A stretch of 64,000 nucleotides of DNA from Palaemon carinicauda (taxonomy: Eukaryota; Arthropoda; Malacostraca; Decapoda; Palaemonidae): positions 26,132,654-26,196,653 of the forward strand of contig NC_090767.1 of NCBI RefSeq assembly GCF_036898095.1, read 5' to 3'. This document shows positions 22,700 through 33,017 of this stretch, piece after piece. How positions within the stretch are numbered: the stretch's first letter is position 1; every line of letters starts with the position of its first letter. The notes beneath the pieces are model-generated. The model saw only the letters and a program-made list of their open reading frames with translations, searched no databases and had not been told where the DNA came from. The translations under genes were made by a program, and so were the position numbers.

Positions 22700-24440
22700 C
22701 CGCTGAAGAAAACTCCAAACTGGAGAGCCCCAGGCCCTGATGAAGTTCATGGTTACTGGCTTAAAAACTTCAAAGCCTTACATACAAGAATGACAAAACC
22801 ACTCCAACACTGTATTCGAAATCACCAAGCACCTGAATGGATGACCACACGAAGGACTTGTCTAATTCAATAAGACAAAAATAAAGGTAACATAGAAAGC
22901 AACTATAGCCCAATTATCGACCTACCAATAATGTGGAAGCTGCTAACAAGCATCGTTAGCGAAAGGCTGAAGATCTACTAGGAGGGAACAAACACCCTCC
23001 CCCAGCCAGCAAAAAGGATGCAGAGGGAAATGCAGAAGTGTAAAAGACCAGCTGCTGATAGACAAAATAGTAATGAACAATAGCAAGAGAAGGAAGAGCA
23101 ATTTGAGCCGAGTTTGGCATGGATAGACTGAAAGAAAGCATTCGACATGATACCACATTCATGACTGATAGAATGCTTTAAGATACATGCATACATACAT
23201 ATACCAAGGCACTTCCCCCAATTTTGGGGGGTAGCCGACATCAACAAATGAAACAAAACAAAAAGGGGACCTCTACTCTCCACGTTCCTCCCAGACTGAC
23301 AAGGGACTCAGCCAAGTTCAGCTGGTACTGCTAGGGTGCCACAGCCCACCCTCCCCCGTTAAGCTTCATCTTTGGTGGATAATGGGGGAGGGTGGGCTGT
23401 GGCACCCTAGCAGTACCAGCTGAACTTGGTTGAATCCCTTGTCAGTCTGGGAGGAACGTAGAGAGTAGAGGTCCCCTTTTTTGTTTTGTTTCTTTTGTTG
23501 ATGTCGGCTACCCCCTAAAATTGGGGGAAGTGCCTTGCTTTAAGATATATGATGCAAAGGATAACACTATCTACTTCCTCAAGAACACAATGCAAAACTG
23601 GAAAACTGTACTTACATATTCTGGAATATGGCTTGCAGAGGTTAATAATCGGAGAGGAGCCTTCCAAGGGGACTCGCTATCACCACTGCTGTTCGCAGTG
23701 ATTATGATCCCCATGGCAAAGAGTGCTGGAAAAGACTGGAGTTGGATACCAACTGAAGACAGGAGGCAGCAAAATAAATCACCTGATGTTCGTAGATGAC
23801 ATAAAGCAGTTCGGAAAAGATAATGAAGGAAATAGACCTGCTAATCCAGACAGTAAGAATAGTATCAGGAGACATCAAGATGGAGTTTGGAATAGAAAAG
23901 TCTGCCCAAGTTAACAAAGAGGAAAAGGGACATAGATTGAACGGATAAAGCTGCCAGATGGAAATGTCATCAAAGACAGAGAGGAAGCAGGCTACAAATA
24001 CCTCGGGGTAAAAGAAGGAAAGGCAATAAAACACCAAGAGATGAAGGTATAGATCAGAGGAGAATACATGCACAAAATCAAAGCTATAATGAAGTCAAAG
24101 CTCAACTCTGGAAATATGGTAAGGCTATAAACACCTGGGCAGTGCCAGCAGTTATCAGGTACAGTGCAGGAATAGTGGAACAGAAGAAGTCGGAGCTATG
24201 CAACAGATAGAAAAACTAGAAAGATAATGAACATGCACCAAGCACCGCACCCAAGAGCGAATATTGACAGGCCCCACATACCATGCAGTGAAGGATGAAA
24301 AGGACTTGCCAGTACGGAAGATTGTGTCAACATTGAAAGTAGAGTACTAGGACTTTAACATAAGACCAGTGATGATGAAGGGCTAAAGAGTGCATGGGAA
24401 GAAAACCTAATAAAGGAGTTTGAAGACCCAGAAGTGTATA
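22700..24440 (+). pseudogene. LINE reverse transcriptase, interrupted by a foldback
   Basis: RT motifs in order: NWRAPGPDEVHGYWLKNF (22,710), SNYSPIIDLPIMWKLLTSIV (22,890), the palm region AWID followed by KKAFDMIPHS (23,110), RRGAFQGDSLSPLLFAVIMI (23,650), INHLMFVDDIKQFGK with the catalytic F-V-D-D (23,778), DIKMEFGIEKSAQV (23,874) and AGYKYLGVKEGKAIKHQEMK (23,990). The family is common in invertebrate genomes; its clade was not settled. A 333-bp foldback (23,205-23,537) splits it. Several stops and frameshifts are present; no endonuclease was seen upstream. Confidence 0.8.
23205..23537. mobile_element. Foldback repeat with 14-bp target duplication
   Basis: Two arms of about 160 bp, CAAGGCACTTCCCCCAATTT... 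and its complement, meet at a short centre near 23,372. The flanks CTTTAAGATACATG (23,176) and CTTTAAGATATATG (23,538) form a near-perfect target duplication, and LINE RT resumes beyond. The left target copy is followed by a CATACATACATATAC stretch. A single-arm relative lies at 28,985-29,155. No coding capacity. Confidence 0.85.
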
Positions 24441-24449
24441 TGGCGAGAA

Positions 24450-24528
24450 CAGATTTGACGTGTGTCTGTCGACTCGGGCAAGAGACACCCTTGATCTAGC
24501 CCGAGTCGACAGACACGCATCAAATCTG
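24450..24528. repeat. Hairpin with 30-bp stem
   Basis: CAGATTTGACGTGTGTCTGT and the next ten bases pair with 24,499-24,528 with two mismatches around a 19-nt loop. It sits at the 3' end of LINE RT similarity. It might be a small foldback or the 3' end of the LINE. Confidence 0.85.
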
Positions 24529-24529
24529 T

Positions 24530-25190
24530 GGTGACTATTTTAGAACTTATACTCCGTTGATCGTGGTTCACCTGCTATTCACTTGGGTATGAGGAGGGTC
24601 AGTAAGACCATTGAGGCAACTGATAAGGTTCATGATCTTCATGAAATATGAACTTCCGGACTGGAAGCCTGGACTTCCAACGGAGTTAACCCAGCATTGC
24701 CTGTGGTAACCTTAGTTCAGGAGATGTCTATGACGATTGGAGTCGATGTAGACAGTCTAGATTCTTGTCTAGGCACTACAGGGCTAGGTTCTGGTTTGGG
24801 AATAGGTCTGAAATTTTTCGCTTTGTTCGAACATCCTTGCGTTACTGTCTCGAGTGCAAGCGATGAGCTGAAAACCTGAAACAAAACATGGAGAGTCGTG
24901 ATCTTTACTAGTCAAAGTCTATCAAAATTTCACTAAGGACTTAGACACTTTATCAGAGTTGCATCTCCGTGAAGATAAAGACCAATGTGTGTCTTATCAG
25001 GAATGCCTATATCTAGGAGCAGAATAATAGGGAGGAGTCTGATCTCCGTTTCTTATGAAGGGGTTGATCTTTTGAGGTTGAAAGCATAGCCACTCTAGGA
25101 AATGGCGAGTATAGTTCCACTACGTTTTTTTTCTCTCAACATTCTGAAATTGAGAAAAATCTTGGGTTTATGAGTTGTCTTCAGACCTAC
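24530..25190. other. Unassigned DNA, possibly decayed coding sequence
   Basis: Less AT-rich than the flanks, with short open stretches (24,697-24,879 and another near 24,960 on the plus strand) but no motif I recognise. It ends at a DIRS terminus at about 25,191. Confidence 0.4.
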
Positions 25191-25671
25191 AAAAGGGATT
25201 TTGACGAAGGAAAAATCTATTTCTGGGTCGACCTGTGTCGCCAGGTGAAAAGGTCCTTCTTGTCACTTTTCTGATATAAATAACTTCCAAATATACAAGA
25301 GAAAGTTAAAGCATGGAATGCAGAGGTTACTACCCTCGTGCGAGCACCCTTAGGGCGTCGTGTATAAAGATAGGGCGTGTGAAAACCACTATTCACAGGT
25401 CGTCTTCCATTTAGATAATTCCTTCGCCAATAAGGGATGAGCCACTACAGCGGTACCAACTAAACCAACCTGAACCACTCCACCGACGCCCGACTCGAGC
25501 GCCATCTACACATCCTTCTTTTGGACTCGTGTTAACGACGATTGCTTTGTTTTGTGCTCTCGCTTTTTGGCTGTTTTTGTGGATATCTTCGCCATGGCTG
25601 AAGCTCTACAAATAAGTTTTGCAACTGCTAATTTGGATGAAGTTACATCGCGGTTACTTGGCTCTGTGTGA
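25191..25671 (+). mobile_element. DIRS-like terminal fragment with gag start
   Basis: From AAGGGATTTTGACGAAGGAA this matches the terminal repeat of DIRS element 1: GTGTCGCCAGGTGAAAAGGT, TTCTTGTCACTTTTCTGATA and GAGGTTACTACCCTCG. It continues past the repeat, as the left end of element 1 does, to ATGGCTGAAGCTC at 25,594, the counterpart of ATGGCTGAGGCTC at 33,018. The frame then gives 25 residues before a stop. Similarity fades after the start codon, so it is a left-end fragment. It carries about 28 terminal bases that the left end of element 1 lacks. Confidence 0.8.
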
Positions 25672-26464
25672 GCTGAAGTCCCCGAGATAGTAACCACTTG
25701 TCCGTCTACTACACACGAGAAGTAGCAGCACATTCAGGTGGTGCATCGGAGCGGACGTATGTTCAGCTGGGATGCGCATATAAACCTTAATAACCCAGGG
25801 TTTGTGTACCTCTTTTAAAGCAACATCATTGTCCGCGCTTCGGTTGCACGGTCGAACCTGTAAATCAGAATCTGGGGAAGTGACAGTGGACGTTCGATTT
25901 CTCCCTGAAAAGGAAAGGGTTGGTCTCTTAGAGGATTCTATAGATCCCATAAGTGGAGAGAAATTTTAACTGGGTCCTCTCGGTGTAAGAGGAAGGCCAG
26001 ATTTGTTAGGCAGGCGAATGGGTGATTAATACAAGCCCTGTAAGAGAGCAGCCTCTGTTTGGAGAGCAGTAGCATTATGCCTCGTGGTTCCAGGTAGTGA
26101 ACGAGGAGACAATTTCAAAACTTTGACGGGAGATACCTGCATGTTAGAAAAATCTCCCTGGTCCATTTCTGGAATAAAAAACCCCTTTTCCTCCACTCAA
26201 CACACTCGTCCAGGCAAAGGGAGATCTGTTATCACTCACATTTTCTGGTACCAAAGACGCTTATATTGTTATCTCACAATGGGTGTACTAGAACCGAGGC
26301 CAAGAGATTACTATCATAGAGGGTTAGATCAGGCTCACTATGATCCAAAGGTGATAAAATATCAGTGAAGTCAATATCATGGTGATGACGACCGCCATCC
26401 TTAGTTGCCGGAGTTTCGGGAAACTCTGACAAAAAAGGATCTGACTGGGAGATATCGTGCACTA
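25672..26464. other. Unassigned, possibly DIRS gag remnant
   Basis: The minus strand at 26,274-26,462 gives an acidic His/Asp-rich stretch (GGRHHHDIDFTDIL) reminiscent of the middle of element 4 gag. The similarity is weak and no order of motifs supports it. The Tc1-type element is inserted at its right end. Confidence 0.3.
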
Positions 26465-26466
26465 TA

Positions 26467-27876
26467 CAGGGTGACCAAAAAAAAAAAAAAAACGGTCATC
26501 ACCTAAACTTGAATAACCTTTGAAATAAATAATCAATTCCTATTATATTTCAGATTTATCTAGAAAAATTAATGTTCTAAGAGTCTACAAAATTCAACCT
26601 TTGAGATGCCATGGACTACTGAGGAAAAGACATTTATAGTTGAGGCATATTTTCGGTTGAAGCCTATCCACGCAACTCAATTGCAATTCAAAGAACGGTT
26701 CAGATGTCAAGAACTTCCTGTCCACTCAATGATCTACAGATGGGTCAACAAGTTCAGAACCCATAGGACTGTGCATAACCTCAATTGTAAAAACACTAAT
26801 AGACAATCACACTCTGGACGACCGAAATCATCAAGGACACCACACAACATTGCTACAGTAGAGACTCTGTTGTCCGCAGCCCAAGCAAGTCTGTGCGACG
26901 GCGAAGTCAGGAGCTTGGAATCAATCAAGAGTCCGTGCGGAGAATTTTGAATGCAGATCTCCACCTGTATCTTTGCAGGACACAGATTAAACACAAGCTT
27001 ACACCTGATGACATGAGGAAGCGAGTGATTGTGTGCCAGTGGTTTTGCGACAAGATTGACATTATGCCAGACTTCCTTAACAATGTCTGGTTTTCGGACG
27101 AGGCACATTTTCTGTTGTCAGGTCACGTGAACTCGAAGATCAATATCTTCTGGGGTAGCACACCACCTGAGCACTGTCTGCAAAGGCCCTCACACTGGGT
27201 GAAGTGCACTGCCTGGGTCGCCTTCTCCAAACATGGCATCATTGGCCCACTCTGGTTCGAGGACGACAACGAGCGGTCTGTGACAATCAACACCGAGCTA
27301 TTTGTCCAGGTGCTTGGCAAGTTCTGGACAGCACTTGGTCGATCGAGAGGAGTCGTCAGGGTCGCCAGGGTCCTCCAGTGGTTCCAGCAGGATGGTGCCA
27401 CCCTTCACACTTCAAACGAATCATTGGCATGGCTACAGCACCGTTTCCCTGACCGACTGATCAGCCGCAGGTGTGACCCGGAGTGGTCGCTGCATTCACC
27501 GGACCTGAACCCCCCAGATTTTTATATATGGGGATACCTTAAGGACAGGGTATATGGAAACAACCCCCAGACTATCCCTGACCTGAAGGCAGCAATCACA
27601 GCAGCAATAAGAGTGATCCCAAGGGAGGAATGCGGGAGGGTCATCGAGAACTTTTCCCGCCAGATCCAAATGTGCCTTCAGCGCATGGGAGCTCATTTGG
27701 AGCACATTTTGGAGAGCCAGTGAAACAGAGTGTGTTTGTTGTACAGACTTGAAACTTTGGAGATGTCTGCTACACAGGCGTGACCTAATGTAGCTAAAGT
27801 TTTGTGTCGATCTAAACAAAATTTTGGAAGTTATTAGTTTTTTGGTGATGACCTTTTTTTTTTTTGTGTCACCCTG
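26467..27876 (+). mobile_element. IS630/Tc1/mariner-type transposon (DD41D-like)
   Basis: A 1,410-bp element flanked by TA (26,465-26,466 and 27,877-27,878). The terminal repeats start CAGGGTGAC, then an A run, then GGTCATCACC; the right end carries the complement. It holds one transposase gene with a single frameshift. The A and T runs close to both ends are part of the terminal repeats. Confidence 0.95.
26606..27723 (+). pseudogene. Transposase, one frameshift from intact
   Basis: Cuts and pastes the element. The N-terminal DNA-binding part begins MPWTTEEKTFIVEAYFRLK, the helix-turn-helix of the DUF4817 type. The catalytic part shows FSDEAHF (first Asp), WFQQDGATLHT (second Asp) and SPDLNPPDFYIWGYLK, where the third acidic residue is Asp. 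I count 41 residues between the second and third, which fits the DD41D (VISITOR-like) group. The two halves are in different frames: the first runs to about 26,880, the second from about 26,870 to the stop at 27,723. Apart from that one-base shift no stop is seen, so decay is recent. Total length of about 370 residues suits the family. Confidence 0.92.
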
Positions 27877-27878
27877 TA

Positions 27879-28575
27879 ATAAGTTTTTGCTTATTGCTCT
27901 CATGAAAGGAAGAAGCAGGAGGAGACCGATCTCTCTTGGTTTTCTTACAACAAGCACCGTATTCTCCCACTAGGAGGGCAGCTACACCCTGCAAAAATTA
28001 CGAGGTGAAGAAAAAGAGCACTGCTTACCATGGTAACTCGGACACAAAGGATGGGGACCCACCTTGCCCTGGCTCATAAAAGACACCCTTCAAGACCGAG
28101 ACACGTACGCATGTTACCTTGACCACTACTCATAATTCACAAGCAAACAAGGAAAGGAAAGGAAAGGCACAAAGGTTAGGCACAACAACACAGCGTGGAG
28201 AGTGATCGCAGTATATGTCTATTCAGTGTGTCAACCAGGCGAAGAGTGCCTCTCTGAGACAGGTGAACTGCCCCACGCTGATAACCATACTATGTTACCA
28301 GCGTCCCGATAATTCTTTCTTTCTGGTTGAAGCAAAATGATTTAGGAGTAAGCCCCTTATAATTAACAAGGGTTTGTATCTAAGTAGGAACAATGACTAT
28401 CTCCCAGCATATATATTCAGTCTAAAGGAAAAAGCAAAAGATTTAAATAGCTAGATTAAGAGACAGCAGAGTAGCACATGTGCACTGAGCTGTGGCCAAA
28501 CTCCAAATGAGGGTTCATCTACCTGGTGAGTAGGAGGGACTTACCCTCCACCCACCAGCAACTACAAGCACCTTG
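27879..28575. other. Unassigned DNA
   Basis: No ORF with a motif. A short GGAAA tandem stretch lies near 28,150. It may belong to the same decayed DNA that the transposon split at 26,465, but nothing proves it. Confidence 0.4.
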
Positions 28576-28579
28576 TTAA

Positions 28580-28883
28580 CCCTTTTACCCCCAAAGGACG
28601 TACTGGTACGTTTCACAAAACTCATCCCTTTACCCCCAATGGACGTACCGGTACGTCCTTGCAAAAAAAACTGCTATTTACATTTTATTTTTCATATTTT
28701 TGATAAATGTTTGAGAAACTTCAGGCATTTCCCGAGAGAATGAGACCAACCTGACCTCTCTATGACGAAAATTAAGGCTGTTAGAGCAATTAAAAAAAAA
28801 TATACTGCAAAATGTGCTGGGGAAAAAATAACCCCCTGGGGGTTAAGGGTTGGAAATTTCCAAATAGCCTGGGGGTAAAAGGG
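28580..28883. mobile_element. piggyBac-like MITE
   Basis: A 304-bp non-coding element flanked by TTAA on both sides (28,576-28,579 and 28,884-28,887). The terminal inverted repeats are CCCTTTTACCCCC and GGGGGTAAAAGGG. TTAA targets and ends starting CCC are typical of piggyBac-type elements. Inside, near the left end, ACGTACTGGTACGT and ACGTACCGGTACGT add palindromic subrepeats. Assignment rests on ends and target only. Confidence 0.85.
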
Positions 28884-28984
28884 TTAAAAATCAAGGTACT
28901 TTTTATGATCAACTCTCTACAGAAATGGAGGATTCACCTAGTCTCCTTCAATGCAAGAGTCTTCTTTTAAAATCACTCTAACTA

Positions 28985-29155
28985 CCATTGCACTTTCCCC
29001 TTTTTTGGGAGGCAGCCGACAAAAAAAAAAAAAAAAGATATCTTCTCTCATTGTTCCTCCCTGCCTGACGAGGGACTCGGCCAAGTTTGGTTGGTACTGA
29101 TAGGGTGCCACAGACCACCCTCTCCATGTTTTCATCGTAGATGGTCGAGGAGTTT
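28985..29155. repeat. Single-arm relative of the 23.2-kb foldback
   Basis: Shares in order the phrases ACTTTCCCC...TTTTGGGAGGCAGCCGACA, GTTCCTCCC, TGACGAGGGACTC, CCAAGTT, TGGTACTG and TAGGGTGCCACAG with the left arm at 23,205. It is diverged and not palindromic, so the family also exists as a single unit. Confidence 0.75.
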
Positions 29156-29387
29156 AAAAATCACCAGCAGTCACCTCCTGAAAGAAAATGTTAAGTTTTA
29201 ATTTCTATGCCAAGATTGTATTACAATAGGCATTTTAGCCTTTCATTCTTACAGATCAAACTAAACTAATAAAAAATAAAAGGTTTTATGAAACTCTAAA
29301 TAAACATAAACATATAGAATAGGAATAAATATAACCATAAACTGAGAAGAAAGCATTCTTAAAAAGTTACCACTGATTTTAAAAAGC

Positions 29388-29470
29388 TTTCCTTACTGGG
29401 CTATTTTTCCCTGTTGGAGCCCTTGGGCTTATAGCATCTTGCTTTTCCAACTAAGGTTGTAACTTGGCTA

Positions 29471-29513
<43 letters not shown>
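29388..29513 (+). repeat. TAA-tailed dispersed repeat, copy 6
   Basis: Short copy: CTTACTGGGCTATTTTTCCC, TTGGAGCCCTTGGGCTTATA, GGTTGTAACTTGGCTAG and about 14 TAA units. Confidence 0.9.
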
Positions 29514-29517
<4 letters not shown>

Positions 29518-30735
29518 ATGGTAAGAACAACTCCAATACTCTAAGATACAAATGCAATGACAATTTCAGTTGAAAATCTATCGCTGCCACCACACTTCAG
29601 GACCAATTTTACTAAATTTCATTTTATCATAATGTTCAGTTTTGGGTATTCTAATTAAATAGTTTCCTTAGCTTTAACCAACAGAAACTGCCAAGTGATA
29701 GACAAGCCTTTAGCACTGATATCACAGACTAACATAAGGTCTGTCATCCTCCTCTTAGCCACGATAGAAAAACGGGCAGTAAAATATAGCAGCTTTTGAG
29801 TCTGCTAGGTATTACGATAAGCGGGGAACGCTAGTTAAAAAGACGAGAGAGCAAGGATTTTCCCACTGCTTCCTAGTGCCACAACAATTTAAGGCAACAT
29901 TATATTCACAATTAAAAACATCGACGCCATTTACTCTTCTTTAACCCCATTATCCCTACATCAATGAGTCCGTTGCTGCAACTGACATGGTTTATACTTA
30001 AATATTGTTTTCCCAATTGCATGCCCTAAGCAATCATCAACCACAATTATTAGCAGCGGGCCTAGCCTTTGAATTAGTAGTCCAACTGCAAGGCCGTATT
30101 TCCCAAAGTTATTGGCAGTGGGCCTAACCTTTTACTATAAAGCAAAATTACAAGTCAGCAGCTGTCCTACCGGTTGTTTTCCACGACACACAGGCCGTAC
30201 GATGGTAGTATTCTTACACCTCTACCCCAGGGCATATCGAAACCATCTATTACTTTAGAAAATATATATTTTGACCACACACTACGATCGAGTTACAATC
30301 TTAGTGAATGTCGTCTCATTTTCCTACTATTAAGATGTATTTAAAACTGCTCAACATATTGTTAACAGACCTGTTTTGATTTATGATTTTGGCCCTTATT
30401 GCCTGGGCACTTGGAGCCGTTTAGTATCCGAGGGACAACAGAAAAAAATCCCACAATTATATAAGTGGTAATAGCTGAGAGGTTGGACAGCAAAGTGGAC
30501 TACATAATTTTAATTCTCAATATACATGTAATTATAATGGACTAACATACTTGACAATAACTACATTGCATTGGGCGCTGTCAGTCTGTCAGGAAAAAGC
30601 CAGTCTTGAAATATGCAAGCTTTAAAAATGTATAACAACTGCTGTAAAAAATAAAAAGTTTGATACCCTAATGTATAAGCAACCATAATACCATAAAGAA
30701 TGAGCCACAAAAACTTTGAAAAGTTTATCACAGTC
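29514..30735. other. AT-rich DNA, no gene seen
   Basis: No ORF above noise. At 30,475-30,500 the phrase GCTGAGAGGTTGGACAGCAA resembles 3,838-3,858, perhaps a trace of a shared repeat. Confidence 0.5.
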
Positions 30736-30739
30736 GAGT

Positions 30740-31640
30740 TGGAAGTTCTTGACTGTGCATGAACGTTTCCGCAATCTCCCTGAATTTGCCGACTTAATCG
30801 TCTGATGAGAAGATTCCAGCTTCTTCCATGTCTATCAACATACCCAGGAACTCTTATCTTCCTGCTTGGGCTCGAGACTGGATTTTCCCAATATCAAACC
30901 ATTGTTCTCTAGTCTCTACTCGTGCCACGCTATTCGATCTCATTTATCATCCTCTTCTTTTTTTTAATTTTTATAGTTTATAAATGAAAACTCTATTTTA
31001 TTATTGTTACTGTTCTTAAACTATTTTATTTCAATTTTTCATTACTTCACTTGTAGTTTATTTCCTTGTTCCCTTTCCTCACAGGGCTATTTTTCCCTGT
31101 TGGAGCTCTTGGGTTTATAGCATACTGCTTTTTCAACAAGGGTTGTAGCTTACCTAAAAATAATAATAATAATAATAATATTAATAATAATAATAATAAT
31201 AATAATACAGTAATAACAATAATTGATCACGATTCTCAGATCACAGTAAAAAGAAGTCTTGTCATGATCCAGGAGTTAATGCCTCTGAGGATGAAAGGAT
31301 CACCCAATCGTCACGATACCTAAAGAGGCACATCTCATTTGAGTGGGCAAGAGAAAAGAAGAGCGTGGACACTCTACGAACACTTAGGGAGTGGCAGATA
31401 CTACAAAGCACAAAGCCTTGAAATACTCTTCTGAAGACAAAGCAAGGGGTACAACCTACATGAAGTTTTCTTTCCTGATGGTAGACCATACGATACTTGC
31501 CGTCTCCGCCCTTAAACATGTAATGGTCTTGACCTGCTGAGGGATGGTTTAGACAGACCTAAGAGGGATTAGTTTACACGTCTATTATTTACAACAGCAT
31601 ACAACACAATGCATGTACAGGGAACTCGATTCTCAATGAC
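30740..31640 (-). pseudogene. DIRS-like RT remnant split by a TAA-tailed repeat
   Basis: On the minus strand, 31,640-31,220 gives FKALCFV and FRYRDDWVILSSSEAL, the counterpart of YLDDWL in the other DIRS copies, with the Leu before the catalytic pair changed to Arg. Further downstream, 30,905-30,750 gives EFLGMLIDMEEAGIFSSDD, matching KYLGMLIDLAAADIFPIDD of element 5 near 63,800. The two parts are separated by the plus-strand repeat at 30,885-31,206. Only about 130 codons of RT are covered and frames shift repeatedly. Confidence 0.7.
30885..31206 (+). repeat. TAA-tailed dispersed repeat, copy 7
   Basis: Contains TTTTTATAGTTTATA, GTTACTGTTCTTAAACTATT, CAGGGCTATTTTTCCCTGTT, GGTTGTAGCTTAC and a TAA tail. 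It is inserted in a DIRS RT remnant, the second case where a family member splits a mobile-element gene. Confidence 0.85.
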
Positions 31641-32553
31641 TAGGCCTTCTAGGAGCGGGGGTTATCAGGCACTGCTGACCAGTACAAAAGGTCTCTAGAG
31701 AGGATGTATTCTCAGTACGCACTGTCCCTCCCTCATATACACATGGAGAGAGAAGTTCTATAAGAGGGACAATTTTGTTAGTCATTGTTTTAATGAAAAG
31801 TTGTGTAAGTTCTCAAACATTATTTTTGTTGATGCTGGTGGCAAAGATGACTTCAGAGCCTTAGAAAATTTAGAAAATTGTAATCCTTCAGATTACAGCC
31901 CTACACCAGATTTAGATAAGCATCTAAAAGAAGAATTAGTAGAACTTATGTTTGAATTTGATATCTTTTCAAGTGAATGTGGTAAAACTTGAACTATAAA
32001 GTCTGGTACAGTATTAATCTAAATTGTGATATCCTAGTAAGAAACTCTTTCCTGCTCATATTCACTGAAAGGTTATAAAAGTTGAAAAATATTATTGAGC
32101 TTTCTACCTCTCTGATAATAGTTGGAGGTTATACGCAAATTTTTGAGGTTTAAATGACTTTACGATATTCAAAACACAATATATTCCAAGTAAAGAAAAG
32201 ATTTTAAACAAATTTGTTGGCGACGCCTACATTTACACCATAATGAGTTAAACCGTGAAAGCTCGTAGCCGAGCTTACAGGAAAATTATGTGGACTACCA
32301 CCTGAAACATGATGCAACTGATAAGCTTTTGCCAAAACTTCAACAAATACCTTTTGTTTTATGAGAATCATACAATATAATACTCCCTCCACATATGCAA
32401 TAAGAGGTTGCTTCAGCTCTGTAACTTCACCAAGTGAAAAGATGTTAGGATTCAGGCTACCAACTCAGTATTCTGCCTCACTAACTAGGGTTTTGCAGCA
32501 GAAGGGTCTAAAGTAAATAAAGAACTCAAGGTTCTATGAGAAGATCTCAAATA
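31641..32553. other. Unassigned DNA with one small open frame
   Basis: A plus-strand frame ending at 31,992 (start near 31,801 or upstream) reads acidic and non-repetitive (GGKDDFRALENLENCNPSDY). Its codons look ordinary for AT-rich host DNA, so a host exon is possible, but I recognise no family and see no clear splice sites. Nothing else is seen up to the DIRS end at about 32,554. Confidence 0.3.
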
Positions 32554-32650
32554 TGACAAATTCGTAGATAATTTGTATTTTTCCTAGCTATACAAACCTT
32601 AGCTATTTAATAGGGTTATTACTTTTGGCGTAGCTGAAATGACGAGCCAT

Positions 32651-32945
32651 TTTCTGGGTCGACCTGTGTTCGCCGGTGAAAAGGTCCTTCTTGTCACTTT
32701 TCTGATATAAATATATTCAAATATACCAGAAAAAGGTAAAGCATTGGAATGCAGAGGTTACTACCCTCGCGCGAGCACCCTTTAGGGCGTCGTGTATAAA
32801 GAAAGGGCGTGTGATAACCACTATTCACAGGTTGTGAATAGTGGTCAATGTATTCAAGAGGGGTGTGCCGTTACAGCGGTCTCCACCGCACCAACCTGGA
32901 TCACCCCACCGACGCCCGACACCAGCGCCACCTGACATCCTTCTT
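32651..32945 (+). repeat. Element 1 left inverted terminal repeat
   Basis: Begins TTTCTGGGTCGACCTGTG. It pairs as reverse complement with 40,471-40,785 across the phrases GTGAAAAGGTCCTTCTTGTC, TTACTACCCTCG, AGCACCCTTTAGGGCGTCGT and CACCGACGCCCGACACCAGC. The right partner carries about 28 extra terminal bases and an extra 25-30 bp inside. Confidence 0.92.
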
Positions 32946-33017
32946 TTTGGACTCGTGAAGCATTGCTACCTTTGCTTTGTGTCTGTTGTTTTTGCACTCT
33001 TTTGGATTATTTTCGAG

